Positions 1 through 7,969 of a DNA stretch of 21,001 nucleotides are shown in pieces. Positions within the stretch are counted from its first letter, which is position 1. Each line of letters begins with the position of its first letter. This DNA comes from CAVZXS01 sp963779325 (GTDB lineage: Bacteria > Bacteroidota > Bacteroidia > Chitinophagales > Chitinophagaceae): contig CAVZXS010000036.1 of the NCBI GenBank assembly GCA_963779325.1, positions 1-21,001 on the forward strand, written 5' to 3'. Made by a program: the position numbers and the translations under genes. The notes under the pieces are model-generated. The model did not search any database. It had not been told where the DNA came from and saw only the letters and a program-made list of their open reading frames with translations.

Positions 1-3000
1 CAGTTGCTCCAATACCCGAACGGTTGCATTGGTGGAGGCGCCCTCTAGTGGCATTTGCTTCTGTTCTGTAAAAACTTTTTTACACCAATTTAATATTTCG
101 CGGTCGGGAAATGATTTTATTTGCCCGTCCAGCCATTCTATTGCTTTTTCTTTCGATGTTTCTTTTTCTATTACCCAAGCAGAAACCAATGCATTTGGCG
201 CTAAAAAATTGGCAAGTGTGTTTTCGATTTTTGGTGTAAATGAAATGATTTTCTGTAAAGCGGCTTTCGCCAAATCAGGTTTATTCATTTTACCGTAACA
301 TAAATTACTCATCCAGTCTTCCAGGCGGCCATCAATATTCTCTTCGTAAGGTTTACCTGCTCCCAAACTCTCGGCCACGATCTCGAATCGGCAATAAATG
401 CCAGTGCCTGCGAATAATTTTTCTTTTGCATTTGCTCCAATGCCAGAAAAAGTTTTCCTCGCTATACAGCTCTCTGCCTTCAGTAGAGTTTTCAAACGGT
501 AATATGTTTAATTTGCCAAGCAACGCATCCGCTTTTTTATATTGATTATTTAACATCAATGTTTTTGCATACAGCATACCGATAATATAATTGGCGGGTG
601 ACTGTTTATAATAAGCTTCCGCAGTTGACAATGCTTTAGCAAATTGATTTTGTTCTATATAAAAATTGATTAATGCTTTTCCATTGCGCCATTGTTTTTT
701 ATCCAACGCAACGGCCTGTAGTAAGCCGGCCTCTGTCATTTTACTGTCGTCGGAAAATAGATTTGCTTTGGCCGTATAAAAAGGAGCATAAGGAGGCGCC
801 GTACCGCATTGGGTAAATAATTCTTTCGCTTCTCCGTATTATTTTTCCCCCACCAAATTAATGCTAAATGATATTTTAACAGCCAATAATCATTTTTAGT
901 AATTAATTGTTCCAATACCCTCGCCGTTTCGGAACGGAAAAGAAATACTAAATCAGGATTTAATTTACCCGCATCTATTGCTGTATTTTCTAAGAATGCT
1001 TTCCAGTAAATTACCTCTGCATTAACGGGAGAGAGTTGAATAGCTTTTAACCCTTCCTTTTTAAGATGCAAATGATTGTACCAGGCTGTCAATTCGATAA
1101 ATACCTCCTGCGGCATTTCATTCCTTATTAGCGAAGTGAAATTATTTTTGTTGGCTTCAAAGGGGTTTGCAAAATATTTTTCAAAACGTACAAAATGATT
1201 CAACGGATCAAGCGCATTAATCGTGGCTAATATTTCTGTTGCCTTAGCTTCATTATGAAGCAGGCGACAGGCTACAGTCATCAATCGTAATCCCTCTATA
1301 TTATTTTTATTTGAAACAGTACTTTTTTCTGCATACTCCAATGCTTTTTGATACTCATTCTCTCTCAAATATATTTTTGCTAATTCGGTAAAAGCAGCGC
1401 TGCGGTACTCCGTACTTTGTGTTGCAATTTGTAAGCCGTCTTTCGCATGCTCTATATTATTCAGTTCAAGGCTTGCAAGCGCATAATAAAAATTGGCACC
1501 CGGATCGTATGTATCCAATGATAAAGACCTCTTTGAATAAATAATTGATTTTTCATACTGCATGTTCCGGTACTGGAGTATGGCATACTCGGTCAACCCG
1601 GGTAAAAAGTAAGTATCTTTTTTTAAACACTTCAATAAAGTGGCTTCAGCTTCGGGGTCACGCATTTTGGCCTGCTCTCTGCCTTCTACATACAATGCAT
1701 AAGGCGTATCCCAGTTAAAATCTTCGGGTATTTTTACAGGACGGTCATTTACACCTGTAGCCGGATTTCCATAATATACTAATTTATTGTCACCCAATTT
1801 TACAACTACTTCTTCTTTATTGAAAGCAGTTTGAATAGAGTCTGCAAAAACCTCCACCGGTTTTAAACGAATGTATTTTTTATAAATATTTTCTTGTCCT
1901 GCAGTAATACTTAGTGTATCATTAATTTTTTGCAAGGGAGAAAAATAAATCTTTAGCCACCCGTTTTCTTTTTTTACATTTAATGCGCCGTAATTATTGC
2001 CCTGTACAAAACCTTTTGTTTCTTTTACCGGGAACCAATACTCCGTCCAGGTATCGGTGGCATAGGGCATAAAATTTTTATTTTTAAAAGGAGTATAGTT
2101 GCTGCCGCCCGATGCCTGGTTAAAAAGTCTTCCGGATTGCACTTCTACATATTGTCCATCAGTATCAGTTAATAAATCTTCCCAAATCATTCCCTGTCTC
2201 GATTGACTCCATATCCATATCTTCTTTCCGGCTTTATCATCACGGGTGGCATAACTACCCATACCAAAATCATCATCATGCCAATAGCCGCCGAAAAAAT
2301 CAGCATTTTTTCCCAATACATGATAGGATTTGTGCGTACCGAAATTATTCTGTTCGTAAAATGATATATCTCTTCCGTTTTGTTTATTAATATTCCATTC
2401 TGCATACTCCCCGTTGTGCCCGATATATCCAGTACCCGGAAAAATAAATTCTAAATTTCCCTTTGCTTTAATACCGGCGCACATCCAGGTATAGTAAGGT
2501 TGTTCCAATGGTGTTGAGTTATGCCAAAAAGATGAAGTGGTAAAATAGGCCTTATCGGAAGGTAAATTAATATCCAAGCGCCAGGAAGTTCGTGTAATTA
2601 AATCAAATGCGCCAACTACGCAACTGATGCTGCCGTCAGGTCTGTTGATTATTATATAATCAACCGGTGTGGCGCAATTGGCCGTATGTCCTATTACTCC
2701 GTAGTTGCCGTCAAGCCCGCCGCTTGTCCATGCACCGCGCAGGCCGATGTCTCTGAATTTTACGGCATGATTATAATAGATAAATTCTTTGCCTGTCGAT
2801 TTTTCAATGGCACCCCAAATCTTTCCGCCTATCTCGGGCGTTATTGTTACTTTGATATAATCATTTTCCAACTCAACTACTTTCCATTCTTTCTGTATGG
2901 ATTTATCTGTGTATCCGTCAAAACGATAATAAGGATAAATTCTGCCCGGCAGGGGTATAGGGTCGGGATCGGAGTAGGGGTAGGTAGGGAAGATTTTTTT

Positions 3001-3093
3001 ATATTCTTTAACGGTAACGGGAGCATTTTGCGCAGTTGAAACTTTATTAAAGAATAAAATTGCTGACAATAAAAAAGGAATGTACTTACTCAT
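1..3093 (-). pseudogene. DUF5107 and tetratricopeptide-repeat secreted protein, frameshifted, 3' end beyond the window
   Basis: The protein starts at the ATG at 3093 (a TTG lies two codons upstream) with a signal peptide of about 23 residues ending in STAQ, so it is probably exported. A DUF5107 region with a mutarotase-like beta-sandwich look covers roughly residues 25-370 (ITPEIGGKIWG; WEDLLTDTDGQYVEVQSGR). TPR helices follow from about residue 480. The frame is lost three times, each time by one missing base: in TT at 830-831, in the A-run at 447-451, and at 372-375. After the third loss the frame is again that of the start and stays open to position 1. The conserved family tail (WP-E-x-L-G-x-GKPY, then GRLEDW) is recovered only if these shifts are corrected. 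Its start overlaps the kinase stop (ATGAGTAA), so the two are probably translated together. The substrate is unknown; DUF5107 proteins usually sit in carbohydrate-use loci. Sequencing indels or a pseudogene are both possible. Confidence 0.85.
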
Positions 3094-4108
3094 AATCAAT
3101 TAATTTTTGCAGTAAAACAATTTGGTTATTGGCCCGTACTAAATTATGGCCCGGGTATTTGGAACCGTAATAAATATCATCGCAGATATAATCTGCTAAA
3201 AACCGTATGGCCTGCATGTAAATCATAAACTTACCGGCATATATAAAATGTTTTTTTTCTGTTTCAGTAAGTTCATCCTGCATTTCACTCAAGTAACCGG
3301 CGGCTATAGCTTTAAAATAATCATCCCTTATTTCAATTTTATTGAAATCTTTTTCTTCTTCACTCACAGGCGAGAGATAGGTGCGGAGCATATCACCGAC
3401 ATCACTGATAAAATAACCGGGCATTACGGTATCGAGATCGATAACACATAAACCTTTATCATTCTCATCAAACAATACATTGCTGATCTTGGTGTCGTGA
3501 TGTGTTACACGCAGCTTAAAATCCGGGTTCAGTTTCAGTCTGTCAAACTCATGTACAATATCAACCATATCCATAATAGACTGTATTAACTCAGTGCATT
3601 CTTTTATACGCTCTTTATTACCCGTTTCTAAAGCAGTTAAAAACTGCTGATACCTCAGCGTAAGATTATGAAAATCCGGCATCGTTATTTTTAATTCGTC
3701 CGAAGGGAAATTGGCAAGCAATTTAGTGAAACGTCCAAACTGCCGGGCCGCTTCATAGGCCTGGTCGGTTGTGTGCACTACATCGATGGAATGCGATTTT
3801 TTTACAAAAGGAAATAAACGAAAGTAACCCTCTTCGGGCAGGTAAGTCATTTCACCATTCAAAACGGTTCTTTTAGGCGTAACAAAAAAATAGTCAGGAT
3901 GTGTTTTTGCGAAATAGTCCGCGATACTTTTAATATTGAAAGCAATGTCTTCCGGATTTTTAAATACATGTTGATTTATCCGCTGCAAAATATAGCTGCT
4001 GCCGTTGCTTTTAATATGCCATGTATTATTAATAAGCCCCGTGCCAAACGGTATTACTTCTGTATACTCTTTGCTTATTCCGAAAGCGGATAAAATGTTT
4101 TCTAACAT
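3086..4108 (-). CDS. NahK-like sugar kinase (aminoglycoside phosphotransferase fold)
   Basis: This 340-residue cytosolic protein has the protein-kinase-like APH fold. Visible are a nucleotide-binding loop (GTGLINNTW, 22-30), the strand YILQRIN (39-45), the catalytic loop THHDTKISN (202-210, likely catalytic Asp205 and metal-binding Asn210) and the metal-binding IDLDT (223-227, Asp224). The pairs YILQRIN and DTK-x-x-N-V are typical of N-acetylhexosamine 1-kinases of the Bifidobacterium NahK type, which phosphorylate GlcNAc/GalNAc at the anomeric carbon. The exact sugar here is inferred only from family resemblance. It is the first gene of an operon with the DUF5107/TPR gene, which it overlaps by 8 bases. 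A LacI-type operator lies 53 bp upstream of the start. Other sugar or amino-alcohol kinases of the APH superfamily remain possible. Confidence 0.85.
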   Translation of the reverse strand: MLENILSAFGISKEYTEVIPFGTGLINNTWHIKSNGSSYILQRINQHVFKNPEDIAFNIKSIADYFAKTHPDYFFVTPKRTVLNGEMTYLPEEGYFRLFPFVKKSHSIDVVHTTDQAYEAARQFGRFTKLLANFPSDELKITMPDFHNLTLRYQQFLTALETGNKERIKECTELIQSIMDMVDIVHEFDRLKLNPDFKLRVTHHDTKISNVLFDENDKGLCVIDLDTVMPGYFISDVGDMLRTYLSPVSEEEKDFNKIEIRDDYFKAIAAGYLSEMQDELTETEKKHFIYAGKFMIYMQAIRFLADYICDDIYYGSKYPGHNLVRANNQIVLLQKLIDYE

Positions 4109-4160
4109 GCAGTAAATCTATATGTATTAAAATTATTGAAAGGGTATTGAGAAAAAATGT

Positions 4161-4172
4161 GCAAACGCTTGC
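4161..4172. promoter_or_regulatory. LacI-type operator upstream of the kinase operon
   Basis: GCAAACGCTTGC is a near-perfect palindrome around a central CG, the usual layout of LacI-family operators. It matches the other sites in this window (5431, 5452, 7838) at nearly all positions. It sits in the 245-bp gap between the lacI stop and the kinase start, 53 bp before the kinase ATG, as expected for a repressor site. Binding by the local LacI protein is inferred from repetition and position. Confidence 0.7.
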
Positions 4173-4241
4173 GTGAAAGATAATATGTCAGTTGGAAATA
4201 TTGTTATATTAAATTCAAATTATCCCGCCTTAAAGACTGCG

Positions 4242-4313
4242 AGCTTTGAGCTGCGAGTTTCAAGACCGGGTTTAGGTAGCTAATAAAAATCCCGAAGCTC
4301 AGAGCTCAAAGCT
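4242..4313. repeat. Imperfect inverted repeat in the lacI-kinase gap
   Basis: Arms AGCTTTGAGCT (4242-4252) and AGCTCAAAGCT (4303-4313) are exact reverse complements, 50 bp apart, with further partial pairing inside (GCGAG against CTCAG). The GAGCT-rich wording looks like dispersed intergenic repeats common in Bacteroidota genomes. It could also slow transcription leaving lacI (minus strand), but no clean U-tract follows, so I do not call it a terminator. Confidence 0.45.
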
Positions 4314-4353
4314 TTTACAATAAGAATATAAAAGCAGATCATGAACTTCTCAT

Positions 4354-5397
4354 TTACCAAGCCTGTTTTTCGTCATGTACCATTAATTGCGACTCTAAAA
4401 TGATCTTATAATAAGTCGCATTAACGTTTTCCGCATCTCCGTTCGATTTTTGTTGCAAAAGATCAATCAATGTCTCGGTTGCTTTTTGCCCCTGTTGGTA
4501 GGGAAATTGTTCTACAGAAGCAAGAGGAGGGAAGGCCGTGTAATTGCTGATTGGCAGGTTAGCATAACTGACAAAGCAAATATCTTTATTGATTTTAAAT
4601 TTCATTTTACGTGCCTGCTGCACGGCGTCAAGCGCAACATAATCGTTAAAAGCAACAATAGCTGTCGGTCTTCGTTTGCCGGTTAATAATTTTTCGGTAG
4701 CGCTACATACACTTTCCCTTGTCAAGTCGCAATTCATAATTAAAGCGGGGTCATATTTCAAACGGCTCTTAGTCATGGCTTGTATATAACCATCCAGGCG
4801 TTCCTTGGTAGCCGGTAATTTTTCGGGACCATTAATCATACCGATAATGCGGTGGCCTTTATCAAATAAAAAATTAATGGCTTGTACGGTACCGTTTATC
4901 ATGTTACACGCTACGTAGTGAATATTTGGAATTTTAGGAATGCGATCAAAAAATACAACGGGAATATTGTATCGTTGCAGCGCTTCAAAGTGTTCGTAGC
5001 TGTTGGTATTTTTTGAAATGGAAATCAACAGCCCGTCTACCCGGTGTTTCTTCATAGTTTCAAGCAGCAGTTTTTCCTTTTCCACGCTGTCATGACTTTG
5101 GCCCATTAATACGGTATAATTTGCTTTTTGTGCTGCATCTTCAATACCGCTGATAGCCGATGAAAAAAAAGCTTCACTCAGTTCAGGTAAAATAACACCG
5201 ATAGTAAATGTTTTTCCCTGCTGAAAAAAAATGGCTGTTTGATTAGGCTCGTAGTGCAATTGTTTGGCTAATTCCTGCACCCGCGATTTGGTACGCAAAC
5301 CAATGCTTGGATGATCGTGCAATGCACGGGATACGGTAGAAACAGAAATGTTTAACTGTTTCGCTATTTCTTTTATAGTAGGCAACCTATTTTCCAT
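4354..5397 (-). CDS. LacI/GalR-family transcriptional regulator
   Basis: The protein has 347 residues, the usual family length. An N-terminal helix-turn-helix spans about 7-26 (TIKEIAKQLNISVSTVSRAL), followed by the hinge (PNQTAIFFQQGKT, 51-63) and a periplasmic-binding-protein-like effector domain from about 65 (TIGVILPE) to the end. It should bind a sugar or sugar phosphate in the C-terminal domain and palindromic DNA through the N-terminal one. One oddity: the hinge residue that is normally Leu, which wedges into the central CG of the operator, appears to be Phe here (TAIFFQQ). The gene is divergent from DUF5009-galM, with 127 bp between the starts holding two operator-like sites, so it probably regulates itself. 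Matching sites before the kinase and susC suggest it is the local regulator. Confidence 0.95.
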   Translation of the reverse strand: MENRLPTIKEIAKQLNISVSTVSRALHDHPSIGLRTKSRVQELAKQLHYEPNQTAIFFQQGKTFTIGVILPELSEAFFSSAISGIEDAAQKANYTVLMGQSHDSVEKEKLLLETMKKHRVDGLLISISKNTNSYEHFEALQRYNIPVVFFDRIPKIPNIHYVACNMINGTVQAINFLFDKGHRIIGMINGPEKLPATKERLDGYIQAMTKSRLKYDPALIMNCDLTRESVCSATEKLLTGKRRPTAIVAFNDYVALDAVQQARKMKFKINKDICFVSYANLPISNYTAFPPLASVEQFPYQQGQKATETLIDLLQQKSNGDAENVNATYYKIILESQLMVHDEKQAW

Positions 5398-5407
5398 GCA
5401 ATTAAGG

Positions 5408-5435
5408 CTAAGGTAAGTTAAAAAACTTATGCAAA
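5408..5435 (-). promoter_or_regulatory. Candidate lacI promoter (Bacteroidota type)
   Basis: Reading on the minus strand, TTTG (5435-5432) is followed after 16 bases by TACCTTAG (5415-5408). These resemble the Bacteroidota -33 TTTG and -7 TAnnTTTG elements. The -33 element lies inside the operator half-site at 5431. The predicted start would leave a leader of only a few bases before the ATG at 5397, which is a reason for caution. Confidence 0.3.
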
Positions 5436-5467
5436 CGTTTGACCGAATATTTCAAGCGTTTGCATAA
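5427..5467. promoter_or_regulatory. Paired LacI-type operators in the divergent lacI/DUF5009 region
   Basis: Two operator-like sites, GCAAACGTTTGA (5431-5442) and TCAAGCGTTTGC (5452-5463), have their central CG pairs 21 bp apart, about two helical turns. The outer sequences TTATGCAAACG (5427-5437) and CGTTTGCATAA (5457-5467) form a perfect 11-bp inverted repeat. The first site contains the perfect palindrome CAAACGTTTG. Face-aligned double sites between divergent genes suggest cooperative repressor binding controlling both directions. Binding is inferred. Confidence 0.72.
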
Positions 5468-5486
5468 GGTAACTGAAGTATATTGA
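5459..5486 (+). promoter_or_regulatory. Candidate DUF5009-galM promoter (Bacteroidota type)
   Basis: TTTG (5459-5462) lies in the right operator, and TATATTGA (5479-5486) follows after 16 bases, resembling TTTG and TAnnTTTG promoter elements. This gives a leader of about 33 bases before the ATG at 5525. A repressor on the operator would cover the -33 element. The -7 match is partial. Confidence 0.3.
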
Positions 5487-5524
5487 TATTGCAGAGTGAA
5501 TAACTATAACTAATTTAACAGCAT

Positions 5525-6640
5525 ATGACTTTACAGGAAAAAACAATTGTTTCAAAAAGATTACTATCTCTTGATGTAATGCGGGGGCTCATCATGATTT
5601 TGTTAGCTGCGGAAAGTTGTTTGTTGTACGAGTCATTGCACGAATTAAAATTACCCGGTATTTTCGGCGGGGCCGTGCAGCAATTTTTTCATCATCCCTG
5701 GCACGGTTTACGTTTTTGGGATTTGGTACAACCTTCTTTTATGACGATGGCGGGTACCGCTATGTTTATTTCATATTACTATAAAACACAGAAAGGTGTT
5801 ACATGGGAACAAAACTTCAGGCACATTGCAATTCGTTGTTTTAAACTCTTTATTTGCGGCACTGCATTGCATTGCGTGTATGCCGGCAAATTGGTTTGGG
5901 AACTATGGAATGTACTTACGCAATTGTCCGTTACTACAATCATTGCTTATCTGATCGTCCGCAAATCTGCTTTTTTTCAAATTATTTTTTCTATTGGCTT
6001 ATTAGTATTAACTGAAGTATTGTATCGTTTTGTTTTAATGCCCGGTTATGACCAGCCTTTTACAGATCAGCACAATTTTGGTAACTATATGGACATGGTG
6101 CTGATGGGGAAAATAAACAGCGATGGGTGGGTGGCTATTAATATTATACCTACAGCGGCGCACACGATAGGGGGTGTGGCAGCAGGCAAATTATTAATAA
6201 GTAAAAAAAGTGACGGTGAAAAAATAAAAACTTTACTGATAGCCGGTGCAGCCTGTTTGCTCTTGGGTTTCGGATTAGATTGGTTGAATATAACGCCGAT
6301 TATAAAACGTATCAGCACTTCTTCCTTTGCTTTGTCTTCCATAGGGTGGGTTTTATTGATGATGGCATTTTTATATTGGTTGATTGATGTAAAAAAAATC
6401 AACCAATACGCATGGGTTTTTGTGGTAGTGGGTATGAATGCCATTTTTATCTACTTGTTTTTTGAAACGGTCGGACATCAATGGCTGAATGGAGTAGCGG
6501 GTATTTTTGCAAAAGGCTTTTTGGGTTTTACGGGTCTCAACAATAAAATCTTAGCCGTGTTTTCGGCAGCGGTCACGCTGTTTGCCGAATGGTATTTATG
6601 TTATTGGCTATATAAGAAAAAAATATTTTTTACACTGTAA
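5525..6640 (+). CDS. DUF5009/HGSNAT-like membrane acyltransferase
   Basis: This 371-residue integral membrane protein has around ten hydrophobic segments. The N-terminus RLLSLDVMRGLIMILL is the signature of the heparan-alpha-glucosaminide N-acetyltransferase/DUF5009 group. The motif HHPWHGLRFWDLVQP (56-70) matches the H-x-x-W-x-G-L-x-x-x-DL-x-x-P segment that carries the active-site His in human HGSNAT; His56 is the likely equivalent. Family members transfer acetyl groups across the membrane to amino sugars, but bacterial members are mostly untested and the substrate is unknown. It is the first gene after the double operator and is followed 7 bp later by galM, so the two form one operon under probable LacI control. 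An unspecified acyltransferase or a transport role are alternatives. Confidence 0.85.
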   Translation: MTLQEKTIVSKRLLSLDVMRGLIMILLAAESCLLYESLHELKLPGIFGGAVQQFFHHPWHGLRFWDLVQPSFMTMAGTAMFISYYYKTQKGVTWEQNFRHIAIRCFKLFICGTALHCVYAGKLVWELWNVLTQLSVTTIIAYLIVRKSAFFQIIFSIGLLVLTEVLYRFVLMPGYDQPFTDQHNFGNYMDMVLMGKINSDGWVAINIIPTAAHTIGGVAAGKLLISKKSDGEKIKTLLIAGAACLLLGFGLDWLNITPIIKRISTSSFALSSIGWVLLMMAFLYWLIDVKKINQYAWVFVVVGMNAIFIYLFFETVGHQWLNGVAGIFAKGFLGFTGLNNKILAVFSAAVTLFAEWYLCYWLYKKKIFFTL

Positions 6641-6647
6641 GTTAAGA

Positions 6648-7760
6648 ATGGAAAGCACCGATCAATCATATACAGAAGTTGCTGCTCGAACAGGTTCGTC
6701 TAAAACTATTGTAAAAGAAAATTGGGGAGCCGTTGACGGACAAGATGTATTTCTGTATCACCTCACGGCTGCTTCAGGAATGAAACTTTCCGTTTCCAAT
6801 TACGGTGGTATTATACAATCGCTTTTTACACCGGATAAAACGGGACAATATGATGATATTGTTTTGGGTTATGATACATTGGATGAATACATAAACGATC
6901 CTTTTTATATAGGATCTATTATCGGCAGGTATGCCAATCGTATTGACGGGGGAAAAATTACTATTGACGGAATTGATTACCAGTTGTCAGTATTACCTGA
7001 AGGGTATCACCTGCACGGCGGTAATAAAGGTTTTAATAAAGCAGTATGGAAGGCTGAAGTGTTTGAAGAAAAAAATGTTACGGGAGTACGATTGTTTTAC
7101 CTGAGTAAGCATATGGAGGAGGATTTCCCCGGCAATTTGCTTGTAACCGTAACATACAGTATTGATGATAACGATCGATTGACAATTGAATATACTGCCG
7201 AAACTGATCAGACAACTTGCCTCAACCTTACACAGCACAGTTATTTTAATTTATCCGGAAAACCGGATAGTTCTATCGAAAATCATTTATTAAAAATAAA
7301 TGCCGGTTATTTTTTACCGGTTAATGATAAGATTATTCCTACAGGCGAATTCAGGTCTATAAAAAATACGTTTTTTGATTTTATTTTATTCCATACAATA
7401 GGAGAGAGGATAAACGAACATGATATACAATTGCAATACGGAAGCGGGTACGATCACAGTTTTGTTTTAGAAAAAATACATACACCTGTTTTAAAAGAAG
7501 CCGCCATAGTAACGGAGCCTGAAAGCGGAAGATGCCTGAAAGTATTGACCAGTGAGCCGGGTATTCATTTTTATTCGGGGAATTATTTAAATAATAAATA
7601 TGCGGGCAAGCAAAATGTACCGTTTCAAAAAAGAAGCGCTTTTTGTTTGGAGACGCAGCACTTTGGTGATTCGCCCAACAAACCGCAGTTTCCTGCAACA
7701 TGGTTACGGCCCGGAGAAAAATTTTACAGTGAAACGGTGTTTGAGTTTACAATTATGTAA
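6648..7760 (+). CDS. galM: Aldose 1-epimerase (galactose mutarotase)
   Basis: This 370-residue protein interconverts alpha and beta anomers of free aldoses. Key family signatures are present: GRYANRI (93-99), YHLHGG (120-125), NLTQHSYFNLSG with the likely general acid His197, GYDHSF with Asp269, and CLETQHFGDSPN with the likely general base Glu335. There is no signal peptide, so it should be cytosolic. I chose the ATG at 6648, 7 bp after the DUF5009 stop; an in-frame ATG at 6582 would overlap DUF5009 by 59 bp and add residues not seen in the family. Its place beside the kinase and SusCD genes fits conversion of an imported sugar into the anomer the kinase uses. Confidence 0.95.
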   Translation: MESTDQSYTEVAARTGSSKTIVKENWGAVDGQDVFLYHLTAASGMKLSVSNYGGIIQSLFTPDKTGQYDDIVLGYDTLDEYINDPFYIGSIIGRYANRIDGGKITIDGIDYQLSVLPEGYHLHGGNKGFNKAVWKAEVFEEKNVTGVRLFYLSKHMEEDFPGNLLVTVTYSIDDNDRLTIEYTAETDQTTCLNLTQHSYFNLSGKPDSSIENHLLKINAGYFLPVNDKIIPTGEFRSIKNTFFDFILFHTIGERINEHDIQLQYGSGYDHSFVLEKIHTPVLKEAAIVTEPESGRCLKVLTSEPGIHFYSGNYLNNKYAGKQNVPFQKRSAFCLETQHFGDSPNKPQFPATWLRPGEKFYSETVFEFTIM

Positions 7761-7837
7761 AAGCAATAAGAGGAAAGGTGGTAATAAGAGTAGGAAGGAA
7801 AGCAAATCAAAAGCACAGTTTATGCACAAAGGTTTAC

Positions 7838-7849
7838 GCAATCGTTTGC
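7838..7849. promoter_or_regulatory. LacI-type operator upstream of susC
   Basis: GCAATCGTTTGC differs from its own reverse complement at only one pair and matches the GCAANCGNTTGC pattern of the other three sites. It lies 120 bp upstream of the susC ATG in a 209-bp gap after galM. The remainder of this gap is very AT-rich leader sequence (7880-7950) with no clear terminator after galM, so susC may be read both from galM and from its own promoter. Confidence 0.65.
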
Positions 7850-7969
7850 CTAAAACATAAACAGGAAGGGTTTATCTCGTTCTTTATTTTTATATTTATA
7901 TTATAGATAATAATTTTTTTTAAAGACTGCTGATTCTTTTTATTTTTTTTAACCAAAAACTGCTATACA

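Noticed and set aside
29..298. Open frame of 89 codons on the plus strand
   Set aside because: It is antisense to the continuing DUF5107/TPR gene, whose minus-strand frame reads conserved family sequence through the same bases.
6582..6647. Upstream ATG extending galM by 22 residues
   Set aside because: It would overlap the membrane acyltransferase gene by 59 bp and add residues not found in the family; the ATG at 6648 gives tight operon spacing.
7880..7950. Very AT-rich stretch before susC considered as a promoter or riboswitch
   Set aside because: No clear TTTG/TAnnTTTG pair at proper spacing and no stable stem structure could be identified by eye.
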